The position numbers and the translations under genes were made by a program. Under the pieces are notes generated by a model that had not been told where the DNA came from, made no database searches, and saw nothing but the letters and a program-made list of their open reading frames with translations. A stretch of 64,000 bases of DNA from Daphnia pulex (taxonomy: Eukaryota; Arthropoda; Branchiopoda; Diplostraca; Daphniidae), in NCBI RefSeq assembly GCF_021134715.1, contig NC_060021.1, positions 11,874,501 through 11,938,500 of the forward strand. The letters run 5' to 3'. Of the stretch, positions 12,021-21,300 are shown piece after piece; within the stretch, counting starts at the first letter, position 1; the number at the start of each line of letters is the position of its first letter.

Positions 12021-12533
12021 TTTAGCAAGCAATCCGCCACCCAAATTGACAAAAAGTGATAGTTTGTTTTCACGGAAATTGCGTCAGACGGTTGAAAAAT
12101 TTCTAGTTCAACAATCTCATGTAGAAATTAGCATCTAGTCTACTGGTGCAAATTGCGATTCTTTAAGCTTGATTAATTTCGGTTATGTGTAAAAGCTGTT
12201 GTGGGTAGCTAAAAAATGGAACTAATTCGCTTTTTCAGAATATTTTGAAGAGAGATCACAAGAAAATCTAAAAACAACAAAGTGATCTAAAACCAAAATA
12301 TTCAGAAAAAGTGGAGTAGTTCAATTTTTTTAGCTACCCACAATAGCTTTTAACACATCACCTAAATTAATCAAGCTTAAAGAATTGCAATTTGCACCAG
12401 TAGACTAGTTGCTAATTTCTACATGAGATTTTTGAACTAGAAATTTTTTAACCGTCTGACGCAATTTCCGTGAAAACAAACTATCACTTTTTGTCAAATT
12501 GGGTGGCGGATTGCTTTCTAAAAAGCCTCGCAC
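12014..12533. repeat. Foldback (MITE-like) element, about 245-bp arms
   Basis: 12014-12259 pairs with 12282-12533 as reverse complements, around a 22-bp A-rich loop (12260-12281). The outer ends read GTGCGAG and CTCGCAC. The arms share long blocks such as GCAATCCGCCACCC with a few mismatches and small gaps. No transposase is inside. No clear target duplication is visible. Confidence 0.8.
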
Positions 12534-13440
12534 AAAAAAAAATTGTCTTGAACCGGACGCTCTGTTTAATGAATTGTTTATTTTGCATGTGTTCCAAATA
12601 TAGTTTACACAGTTTATATACAATGACATTTTATTTATTTAATATGAATATAGTTTTACAACACTTGTGTAAATATGATGTTGGATATTGTGGGGTTTTA
12701 GGAATGGAAGTGAGTGGATGTGGGACTTGATGTTCATGGTGCTTTTGGGGTTTAAGGAATGGATGTGTAAGAGGGGAAGGTATGGGTTGACGGGAAGGTA
12801 TAGGTTAACAACAGATTTTATCACCAAGTACTGCATATTCATTAAAAATATACCTCACTTCTTTTAGTAAATCATAACCAAATACCCCACCCCAACTTCC
12901 TCCTCATTCCCCCATCCTGGACATGTTTATTATTTGTTTGACATAAACCTCCCCGTATTACTATTTTTTTTTTTTCCTTCTCAATATATAAAGTTAAACT
13001 GCAAAGACACAAATAGCAATTGAACACAATATTGGATGTCACTTCTGTAGTTCTGTAGCACAAAACCAGCACCTTGGATGCACAAGGAACAGCAACTTGA
13101 TGCAGATATCTTTCACCACCATAGGCTGCAACACCACGCCACATTGGACAGCAACACCACTGCTACGTAAACATGAACCTATAACCAAAGTGAAATTAAT
13201 TTTCAGCATCATCGGAAATGCTATATGAAATTTTAAAAAATATGCTACACATCACTTCAAATATTCAACCCAAATATTATATGGCAACATTATCTTATCC
13301 CTATCGTGGAAACTTAAATTAATAAATTTACATGATACTAGATGACTCATCTAAGATTTAAATACAAATTCATTTAACTTTAAAGGATACTCTACAGTGG
13401 AACAAATAAACAAAACTTCTTTCAGAATCTGCCTTTCTTG
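12534..13440. other. Non-coding flank of the retroelement
   Basis: The stretch is AT-rich, with a G-rich slightly repetitive part at about 12690-12810 (GGAATGGA-like words). No gene is recognised. Confidence 0.4.
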
Positions 13441-13444
13441 CATA

Positions 13445-14187
13445 TGTAATGAAGCGTCCGCTTAGATAGCGCGCGCTGAATTATTATACTATTTTATTTG
13501 AATATTATTCACGCATACCATATATAGTCATGTGCGAAACAAGCGCTATAGTTATTTTAGCCAAGCTTTTATTTTATACGCTTCATGTACTGCTTCTTCC
13601 ATTATTATAATTTTATTATGCTTAAACCAGCTTAATTAGAATTATGAAGCTAGATTTGCAGCTACAAACACGTTTGTTTGCAGCTGCCAATCTGGAATGT
13701 TCTTACCTTTGTTCTCGATTTGCAAACATTTATATTTAGCATTTTGTACGAGGGTTTATAAGGAACTCTCGATCCGCCAGCTTCAGCTCAGTCTCTTTCA
13801 GTTCCAGTTCAGTCTTAGTTCTCTTCCAGTCTTTAGTTCTTGATTTACTTCCGTCTTGTGTTCCTGTTCTAGTCTTGATTCATCTTAGTTCCCTTCTTCA
13901 ATCGTTTCTAACAGTTACCGGTCCCTTCTTGTGTACCGAGAATTATTAGTGTTGAGCTCTGTGTTGAGTTCTAGTGCTGTGTCAACAAGTGTCTTATCCT
14001 GTCTCCTATTTCTTCTATTTCTCATCTCAGTAACGGTATGTTATTCTTAATTATTATTTGTGCTACTAGTTATTAGTGTTAGTCCAATACATCGGCTTGT
14101 GGGTAAAACGCCTCTGGTTGTTTATTCTTTATTATTTTTAGTCTTCTCTTTGTAAAGTTATTCCGTCCGAGAGGATGGATCTTTACA
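13445..14187 (+). repeat. 5' LTR (743 bp)
   Basis: It starts TGTAATGAAGCG and ends GGATCTTTACA. By eye it is the same, base for base, as 26191-26933. Confidence 0.96.
13757..13793 (+). promoter_or_regulatory. LTR core promoter: TATA and initiator
   Basis: TATAAG at 13757 lies 33 bp upstream of the A of TCAGTC (13788-13793), an arthropod initiator. This would place transcription start near 13790 and split the LTR into U3 and R-U5. The same arrangement recurs in the 3' LTR. Confidence 0.5.
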
Positions 14188-14190
14188 TAA

Positions 14191-14201
14191 TGGTGGCAGC
14201 G
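14191..14201 (+). other. Primer-binding site, tRNA-Leu type
   Basis: TGGTGGCAGCG lies three bases after the 5' LTR. It is complementary to the CCA-tailed 3' end of a eukaryotic tRNA-Leu (…CGCTGCCA-CCA) over 11 bases. The match to Leu rests on general knowledge of tRNA ends. Confidence 0.6.
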
Positions 14202-14220
14202 ATTTTAGAACTCACCCACA

Positions 14221-17200
14221 ATGTTGAATAATGATGTATTTGGTGCTAGACCTAAACTTGTACGCACGCCTATTATAAGTGTATTGAATCCCTTGTACAA
14301 CGTTGTTGAAGTCGAGATCCATGCCCCACCTGTTTCCCCGATTCCGTTAAATTCTGTAGTTTCTGATTGTCAAGAAAGTTTTGCAAATATTGTCGATACT
14401 GGAAGTGCGAAGCTCATCCAGGATCCTGTCCGGAAAATTCAGGGATCTACCGATAAAGAATTAAGAACCAGGGTGTACAGTGAAATCCAGAAAAAACTTA
14501 GATCATACTCCGGTTATCAGCAAGTAGATCCGTTATTAAAAACACCCCCACGTAGACAATGGATTCGCGAAGAAGAAACAGTTTTTAAAAGTAGTGACGA
14601 CGTTTCCTCCCCTTTGTTGCCTTATCTCACTGATTCTTCCACGCCCAAATCTTCTCGTCGAATTACACCAATAATAGATTGGACACGTCGTCTCTCAAAT
14701 TATTTCAAAGAGAAAACAACGAATGGCAGACCATTTCGAAATTCAATCGAACAGATTAGTAGCGGAACAAATAGAAATTCGGATTCGAAGAGCAGTAGAA
14801 GGAGTAATACTAGGGCCGAATGCAGTTTATCCGAAAGTAGTTCATCTACTTCCATCATTAATCTTAGCTTTGAAGAACTTAGAGGAAAGAAAGACAGATT
14901 TTCAAAAAAACAGTCAAGCAGTCTGGACGCAATTACTTCGGTTATTCCAGAATATTCAGGAGTTGGACACAGAGTCGGAGCTGATAGATCTATCAGCGGC
15001 GACGAAGTTAGCAGAGATAACAACCGAATTATCGAAATCCCAACTAGAGCTAACCCAGCCAGAGCTGAGGGAAGCAAGCGGACCAGTCCGGGGAATCAAG
15101 CTGTTGACGGAAGTATTGATAAATTGCGGGAGGAAAACATTGACATTCCTTCTGGGGGAAATTCTGTGTCTTCACGAACTTCTTCCGTTCGTACCAAAAA
15201 GAGAAGAACATTTCCTAAATTATTTTCCAAGCCAGGAAATACAAAGAGTAGACGAGGACGGAGATTATCACTCGGTAGTTCAAGAAATTGGAGAAGCGTC
15301 TTACTTCGTGCTAGAAAGTTTTATAAATTCACACGCCAATTTTCTGAGAAATATTCAAGCCCTCTACACGTTTCTGAACTTAGTTTACAAATTGGGACAA
15401 GTACAATCACTCAATCCGGGGCCATTGGAAACACTCAGGCCGGAGCTGATCAGTCTATCGAACAAATTAAATCAGCTTCCCCAAGTCAAGAGGTTCTCAC
15501 GCAAAATATCTATCCGGGAGTTAGAATTATTGATCAAGAAAACGAAGAAGAATTTGAAGAAATTAATTTTATTAGCAGTTTCAGCTTCCGAGGAACAAGT
15601 CCAGAAAGTGAACAGGCAGAGCCTTCAGGTCAATCAAAGCAGGTCAGAGAATCAATCAGTCCCGAACCAGAGAAGACGATCACGAGAGAACAGAGCTCTA
15701 GCTTGCGTCGAACAAGTCCAGCAGGTGAACAGGCAGAGCCTTCAGGTCAATCACAGACAATCAGAGAATCAGTCAGTCCCGAACCAGAGAAGACGATCGC
15801 GAGGGAACAGAACTCTAGCTTGCGTCGAACAAGTCCAGCAGGTGAACAGGCAGAGCCTTCAGGTCAATCACAGACAATCAGAGAATCAGTCAGTCCCGAA
15901 CCAGAGAAGACGATCGCGAGGGAACAGAACTCTAGCTTGCGTCGAACCAGTCCAGGTGGACAGACAGAGCCTTCAGAACAATCACAGAGACTTGGAGTGT
16001 TACGCAGTACCCAGTCAGAGAAGACGATCACAAAGGAGCAGACGCTCGACGGGATCTTCGCAGATTTTGGAGAATCGCGTAACAGCACCGATACAAACAA
16101 GGGAACTGAGCCCATCGAGTCAATCGATTATAGAGACAGAAATAAGAAACAACATAGAAAGATTCCAAGCACGCCTCAGACTAGTCCTAAGCGTAGTGCC
16201 AGAATAGAGGATTTTTGTTTATTATCAAACTCAAATTTAATTACCAAAATGAATACCAATACTACACCTAGATTTGCAGCAGCTTCAGATCTATCCGCTT
16301 TTCAAAAAGATCAATATGTCCGCTCAAGCCTACAATCTTTACCATCTTTTTCTGGAGGTGCTCTCCAGCGATTTGACACTTGGCTAGAAACATTTGAAGC
16401 CATCATGTATGACTCTGATATGACGGAAAAAGACACTATTCTAGAATTATATAAGAAAATGACAGATAAGGCACATCGAACTATGAAATATATTTTACAC
16501 AGTGGGAATGACAAATTTGAGGAAATTAAGGAAAAATTATTGGACCATTTTCACGGAGATGAAACGACAGAGAAGTCTTTAAAAAAGTTTAAAAAAGCAA
16601 ATAGAAAACCAGGGGAAAAGATTTATGATTTCGCTATTCGTCTTAAGGAACTATTCAGATACGCTTATCCCAAGAATTATGAAGAAGACTCCTTTCAAAT
16701 TATTTTAAAAGAAAAATTCATAGATGGAATTGATGAAAAATTACAAATGAAAGTTAAATATAAAGAATTCAGAACCTTTGACGAACTTGTTGCTGCAACA
16801 AGAAAATATTCGGTTCGTATGGAAGCTATTGAATCCAATAAGGAGAGACACGAATTTGTTAATGCTATCAATCAGACTAGCCACTCGAATAATTCAGAGA
16901 TACAAGAAATCAAACAGATAGTAAGGGAACAACACGAAACGGTCAATGCCATAGCGTCTGCATTAAAACAGGGGAATAAACAGGCAGAAGAAACAGCTAC
17001 TGACCAAAGTGAAATTGCTAATTGTATACAAGAACTTTCAAAAGCTGTTAGCTTTCTGTTGACAAAAGACGGAAAACAACAACACGTTCAGAAACAAGTA
17101 ACCTTTCAAAATCAAATGCAAAATTTTCAGCCAACTTACCCCAATAATGGAAATAGTCTCAGATTGCCTTATAAACCATTTATCAGTAATAATACGCAAC

Positions 17201-17691
17201 CGAATCAGCCTTTTTATAATAGACCAAGTTGGCAGCCTCGACCACCCAGATCACAGCAGTGGCAACCGAATCAAAATGCTTTTCAGCAGCCAGGGTTTAG
17301 ACCAAATTTCCCTACACCTTTTCAAATACCCAATCAACCATCCACTCCGACCCAGCAGTTTACTAGATTTCCACTCATTTGTTTTTCGTGTGGTGTAGAA
17401 GGCCATGTAAAGAATAATTGCCCTGTTCCAAGGCAACAGAATTTTCAACCAAATTTTCCATCAAATTTTCAGTCAAATTATCAACCAAATTTTCAGCCAA
17501 ATCATCAACAAAATTTTCAACAAAGCTTTTCTCAGAATCAACAAGTTGAAGCTTTAGAGTCAGCAAAACCGCCAATTTGTTACAATTGCAGAGGTATCGG
17601 ACACAAATCATTTGAGTGTCAAATGAAACCAATGGGCCCAGGTCATCCTAATTTACCAGGACCCCCTCCAAGGAAACAGGGAAACCAATAA
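14221..17691 (+). CDS. gag: Gag polyprotein with long N-terminal extension
   Basis: The ORF has 1156 codons and starts 20 bp after the primer-binding site. The conventional gag starts at about 16249 (Met 677, MNTNTTPRF) and continues with a capsid-like helical region containing FDTWLETFEAIMYD. Two CCHC zinc knuckles follow at residues about 1056-1069 (C-x2-C-x4-H-x4-C) and about 1120-1133, separated by Gln/Asn/Pro/Phe-rich repeats. Residues 1-676 are Ser/Arg/Asn-rich and probably disordered. They include about 3.7 copies of a 39-residue repeat (RTSPAGEQAEPSGQS…) at 15600-16010, and the same DNA encodes another long ORF in the +1 frame. Gag packages the element RNA and forms particles. The ORF ends in a slippery heptamer and pseudoknot that lead into protease. 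Confidence 0.92.
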   Translation: MLNNDVFGARPKLVRTPIISVLNPLYNVVEVEIHAPPVSPIPLNSVVSDCQESFANIVDTGSAKLIQDPVRKIQGSTDKELRTRVYSEIQKKLRSYSGYQQVDPLLKTPPRRQWIREEETVFKSSDDVSSPLLPYLTDSSTPKSSRRITPIIDWTRRLSNYFKEKTTNGRPFRNSIEQISSGTNRNSDSKSSRRSNTRAECSLSESSSSTSIINLSFEELRGKKDRFSKKQSSSLDAITSVIPEYSGVGHRVGADRSISGDEVSRDNNRIIEIPTRANPARAEGSKRTSPGNQAVDGSIDKLREENIDIPSGGNSVSSRTSSVRTKKRRTFPKLFSKPGNTKSRRGRRLSLGSSRNWRSVLLRARKFYKFTRQFSEKYSSPLHVSELSLQIGTSTITQSGAIGNTQAGADQSIEQIKSASPSQEVLTQNIYPGVRIIDQENEEEFEEINFISSFSFRGTSPESEQAEPSGQSKQVRESISPEPEKTITREQSSSLRRTSPAGEQAEPSGQSQTIRESVSPEPEKTIAREQNSSLRRTSPAGEQAEPSGQSQTIRESVSPEPEKTIAREQNSSLRRTSPGGQTEPSEQSQRLGVLRSTQSEKTITKEQTLDGIFADFGESRNSTDTNKGTEPIESIDYRDRNKKQHRKIPSTPQTSPKRSARIEDFCLLSNSNLITKMNTNTTPRFAAASDLSAFQKDQYVRSSLQSLPSFSGGALQRFDTWLETFEAIMYDSDMTEKDTILELYKKMTDKAHRTMKYILHSGNDKFEEIKEKLLDHFHGDETTEKSLKKFKKANRKPGEKIYDFAIRLKELFRYAYPKNYEEDSFQIILKEKFIDGIDEKLQMKVKYKEFRTFDELVAATRKYSVRMEAIESNKERHEFVNAINQTSHSNNSEIQEIKQIVREQHETVNAIASALKQGNKQAEETATDQSEIANCIQELSKAVSFLLTKDGKQQHVQKQVTFQNQMQNFQPTYPNNGNSLRLPYKPFISNNTQPNQPFYNRPSWQPRPPRSQQWQPNQNAFQQPGFRPNFPTPFQIPNQPSTPTQQFTRFPLICFSCGVEGHVKNNCPVPRQQNFQPNFPSNFQSNYQPNFQPNHQQNFQQSFSQNQQVEALESAKPPICYNCRGIGHKSFECQMKPMGPGHPNLPGPPPRKQGNQ
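14723..16207 (+). CDS. 494-codon overlapping ORF inside gag (+1 frame), function unknown
   Basis: This ORF starts ATGGCAGACC, stays open for 1485 bases in the +1 frame relative to gag, and stops at TAG just before the conventional gag Met. The first 290 residues look like an ordered, mainly helical protein rich in Leu, Ile, Glu and Lys. Then follow a 39-residue repeat (about 3.7 copies, QVNRQSLQVN…RRRSR) and a basic Arg/Ser tail. The 117-bp DNA repeat is a multiple of three, so it repeats in both frames. An ORF of this length in an alternate frame is unlikely by chance in AT-rich DNA. In the same interval the gag frame is low-complexity, which suggests that one frame was overprinted on the other. 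No known family is recognised; a retroviral accessory or alternative gag product is an inference. Confidence 0.6.
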   Translation: MADHFEIQSNRLVAEQIEIRIRRAVEGVILGPNAVYPKVVHLLPSLILALKNLEERKTDFQKNSQAVWTQLLRLFQNIQELDTESELIDLSAATKLAEITTELSKSQLELTQPELREASGPVRGIKLLTEVLINCGRKTLTFLLGEILCLHELLPFVPKREEHFLNYFPSQEIQRVDEDGDYHSVVQEIGEASYFVLESFINSHANFLRNIQALYTFLNLVYKLGQVQSLNPGPLETLRPELISLSNKLNQLPQVKRFSRKISIRELELLIKKTKKNLKKLILLAVSASEEQVQKVNRQSLQVNQSRSENQSVPNQRRRSRENRALACVEQVQQVNRQSLQVNHRQSENQSVPNQRRRSRGNRTLACVEQVQQVNRQSLQVNHRQSENQSVPNQRRRSRGNRTLACVEPVQVDRQSLQNNHRDLECYAVPSQRRRSQRSRRSTGSSQILENRVTAPIQTRELSPSSQSIIETEIRNNIERFQARLRLVLSVVPE

Positions 17692-17745
17692 GTATCAACT
17701 GTGGCTTCGGGTCAGTTGATAGTGAGCCTCTTCTTCAATCCCGAA
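17679..17745 (+). promoter_or_regulatory. -1 ribosomal frameshift signal with H-type pseudoknot (gag to protease)
   Basis: The heptamer G-GGA-AAC (17679-17685) is in phase with gag, six bases from the end of its TAA stop. A 7-nt spacer is followed by a perfect 9-bp stem, TATCAACTG (17693-17701) with CAGTTGATA (17713-17721). The loop's TTCGGG (17706-17711) is complementary to CCCGAA (17740-17745) downstream, forming a 6-bp second stem. The -1 frame is open from the heptamer into the protease motif. This matches the classic retroviral pseudoknot layout; G-GGA-AAC is a known retroviral slip site. Confidence 0.88.
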
Positions 17746-18302
17746 ATATTGCTAAGTTAACTACATTAACAAATGAATCAACTCCTCGAATTCCTCTTTC
17801 AAGTTTTCAGCGTTCTTTTCAGGCTTTATTTGATACAGGAGCAGCTAGAAGTGTCATGCATTACAATCTTTTTCAATCTCTTCCACAGCGAAGTCGAGGG
17901 ACCTGCAGCAAACTCGATTTTGATTTATATGATGTACATGACAAAAAATTAAATACGTTTGGACAAGTGATTTTGCCTATATATTATGGAGATGTTAGAC
18001 TTTTCCAAAATTTTGTGATTAGTGATGGTATTTCAGAAGATTGTATTTTAGGATGGGATGCTATTAGGAAACATGGCTTTACAATTAATGGGGAAAATCA
18101 GAGCATTTATCTAGCTAGAGAGGAGCCAGACCAACAAAAAGGCACATCGGGACCAGCGCCCGAAATGACGATTACAGCAAGTCAACGAGTAAAAATACCC
18201 CAGCAATCAGTAATGGTAATTGAGGCGAAGATGAAGAGATCATTTCCTTATGTCTCTCCTAAGTGGTTTTTACGTCTAATAAAACACTACCAGGTGGTCT
18301 AG
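17686..18302 (+). CDS. pro: Aspartic protease, expressed by -1 frameshift
   Basis: The frame enters from the slip site at 17679-17685; its first internal Met is at 17856. The active-site motif FDTGAARSV lies at about 17829-17855, and a later LGWDAIRKHG resembles the conserved second block of retropepsins. About 205 codons follow the slip. The enzyme matures Gag and Pol as a dimer. The frame closes at TAG 18300-18302, while the pol frame is open from 18263. Protease and pol thus overlap by 40 bases in a further -1 register, an arrangement seen in betaretroviruses rather than in most gypsy elements. Confidence 0.88.
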
Positions 18303-21300
18303 AAATAAGAGATTTCGTTAGCACCGTTTCGAACGATGGAAAATATAGTTTATTAGTAGAAAATCATTCAATGCATTCTGTTTGTTTACCAAGATCTTCT
18401 CAATTAGGAACGATTGAAATTGCGAGTTCAATCATTGGAAAAGTAAAAATAGATTATGATAGTAGTTTAGGGGATAAAACTCAAGTTTGGTTAAACTGTG
18501 AGGACCCAGAAAAAGGAAATATGGATAATGATAATAAATTAAGGGATAAAACTCAAGTTTGGTTAAACTGTGAGGACCCAGATAAAGTTGAAATAGATAA
18601 TGATAGTAGTTTGGGGGATAAAACTCATGATTGTTTAAGACAATACTATGAGGACCCAGAAAGCTTTAAAGAGCCGCAAGGTTATTCACGACGGAACATT
18701 GTGGCAGCAGATTTTTTTTGCGAACCTAAGGATTTTTCCCGTCGGATTCTTACGGTGTCAGAAAATATAAATGAGCCAGAGGTTTATCCAAGAAGGAGCC
18801 TGGTGGCGTCAGAAAGCTTAAAAGAGCCTAAAGTTGATTTACGACGGAGCTTTGAGGCAACAGATTTTTTTTGCAAGCCTATGGAGGTAGCAGAAGATCT
18901 TAAAGAGCCGACATTTTATAATGAGGTTCCAAAGGATCTTAATAGTGATTTAAGCTTAGATTTAAGGTCAAGCGATTATTTAAAGCAGAGTAGAAAGATA
19001 GAGACTGAAAACGCGTACGCGAACGCAGAAAAGGAGAGAAGCGGTAAAAATCCAGAAGTTGATTCATTTGAATTCCCAGACGTTGATTTAGAATTTCGAG
19101 AACCCCTTTCGGACTTAATCTTTGAATTTAAAAAAATTTTCGCTTCTGAAACTTCAGAGTTGGGTAGTACCGACTTAATAAAACATACGATAGATACACA
19201 AGGGAGAGGCCCTATCAGACTACGCCCATATCGCTTACATGTAAAATATAAAGATATAGTTCTTAAGTTATTGGCTGACTTGAAAAAAGCTGGGATTATA
19301 GAGGAATCAATTTCAGCTTGGGCAGCACCAGTAGTTATAGTTATAAAAAAGAATGGAGAAATAAGAGTTTGTGTTGATTACCGTAAATTAAATAGTATAA
19401 CAAAGAAAGATTCTTTTCCGATGCCTCGTATTGACGACACTTTAGATAAGTTATACGGAAAAAAGTTTTTCTCCACTTTGGACTTGGCCTCAGGCTATTA
19501 TCAAATTGAATTGGAAGAATCGGCCAAAGAAAAAACAGCATTTGTAATAGAAGATCACCTTTATCAGTTTACGAGAATGCCATTTGGATTATGTAACGGG
19601 CCACCAACTTTCCAACGGCTAATGAATTATGCCTTGAGAGACGTCTTAGGGAAGAAGGCATTGGTCTATTTGGATGACGTTATAATTTTTTCAGACACAT
19701 TTGAACAACATTTGAAAGACCTCCGTGAAGTATTCGAGTTGATAAGGGAAGCAAAATTAACGTTAAAATTCAAAAAATGTCAATTTTTGCAAAGATCAGT
19801 TAATTATCTGGGCCATGTGATAACAGCGGAGGGTATCAAACCAGACCCAGCAAAAATCGAGCAAATAAAGAACTACAAAATACCGGCATCAGCAGATGAA
19901 GTTCGTTCCTTTCTAGGATTTGTTGGATATTATAGAAAATTTTCACCAGATTTTGGCGCGATAGCAAAACCACTAACTAGAAAGACGCATAAGGATATGT
20001 TAAAACAGCCGTTCACTTGGACGGAAGAAGATCAGAAGGCGTTTGAAACGTTACGCGACCGTCTTGTGACGCCGCCTATTCTGGCATATCCCAACTTCAA
20101 CGAAAAGTTTTTACTTTTCACCGATGCCTGTGACTACGGAATTGGAGCCGTACTGTCGCAAGTGCAAAACGGAGAAGAACACCCGATAGCCTATGCAAGT
20201 AGACAGCTGACGAAGCCAGAAATGAAATACTGTACTACTGAGAAAGAGGCATTGGCGATAGTATATGCAATAAAACATTTTAAACATTATTTACTAGATA
20301 GGCCTTTTGAGATAATTACTGATCACGCAGCTCTTCAGTGGTTAAAAAATCAGAAGGATAGTAACGGTAGACTTGGTAGATGGGCTATAGAATTAGCAGG
20401 AGTAAATTACGAAATAAAGTATAGGCCTGGGAGAGTTCACCAAAACGCAGATGCTCTTTCACGTATGAAAATAGCGAGCCTAGTAACAATCCAATCGACG
20501 GATAAATTTCAATATGTATGTGAAAAGCAGAGGGAAGACGAATTATGTAAAGAGATTAAAGTTTATTTAGAAACCGGCGAATTAGATCAAAAATATGAAA
20601 ACAAGAAACCAGAATGGGCGAAAGAAATAGAATATTTTGAAGTAGTCAACGGAGTGCTTTACCGACGGGAAATTTTAACAAAAAAGAGCAAGAGAAACGA
20701 AATAAACCATCAGCTAGTTCTCCCCCTTTCGCTTCGTTTGCTAGTATTAAAAGAGCTTCATGACGGACCAATGGGAGGTCATTTAGCATTTCTTCGCACA
20801 TACTTGAAAGTTAAAAATAACTATTATTGGCCAAAAATGAGAAAGGAAATCGAAGAATATTGTAAAGCTTGTAAAGAATGTACAGAAAATTCCAAGTGTA
20901 CGTTAAAGGCCTATTTACATCCACATGACCTTGCACAGGCACCCTTTCAAGTCATAGGAATTGATTTCCTGGGGCCAATAACACCAGCATCAACAAACGG
21001 AAATAAATATATCTTGGTAGTCACGGACTATTTTTCCCGTTGGCCAGAAGCATTCGCGCTAAAGAATCAGAAAGCTTTAACGACGGCCAAATGTTTATTT
21101 GACACAGTAGTGACCCGGCACGGAATGCCTAATGCTATCGTTTCAGACAGAGGAACAAATTTCACTTCAAAATTATTTAAATATTTTTGCGAAAAATTGA
21201 AAATAAAACATAGATTAACGACCTCTTATCACCCGGCTAGTAATGGAGAGACAGAAAGATTTAATAGAACGATAACGACCATGTTAAGAAAACAATTAAA

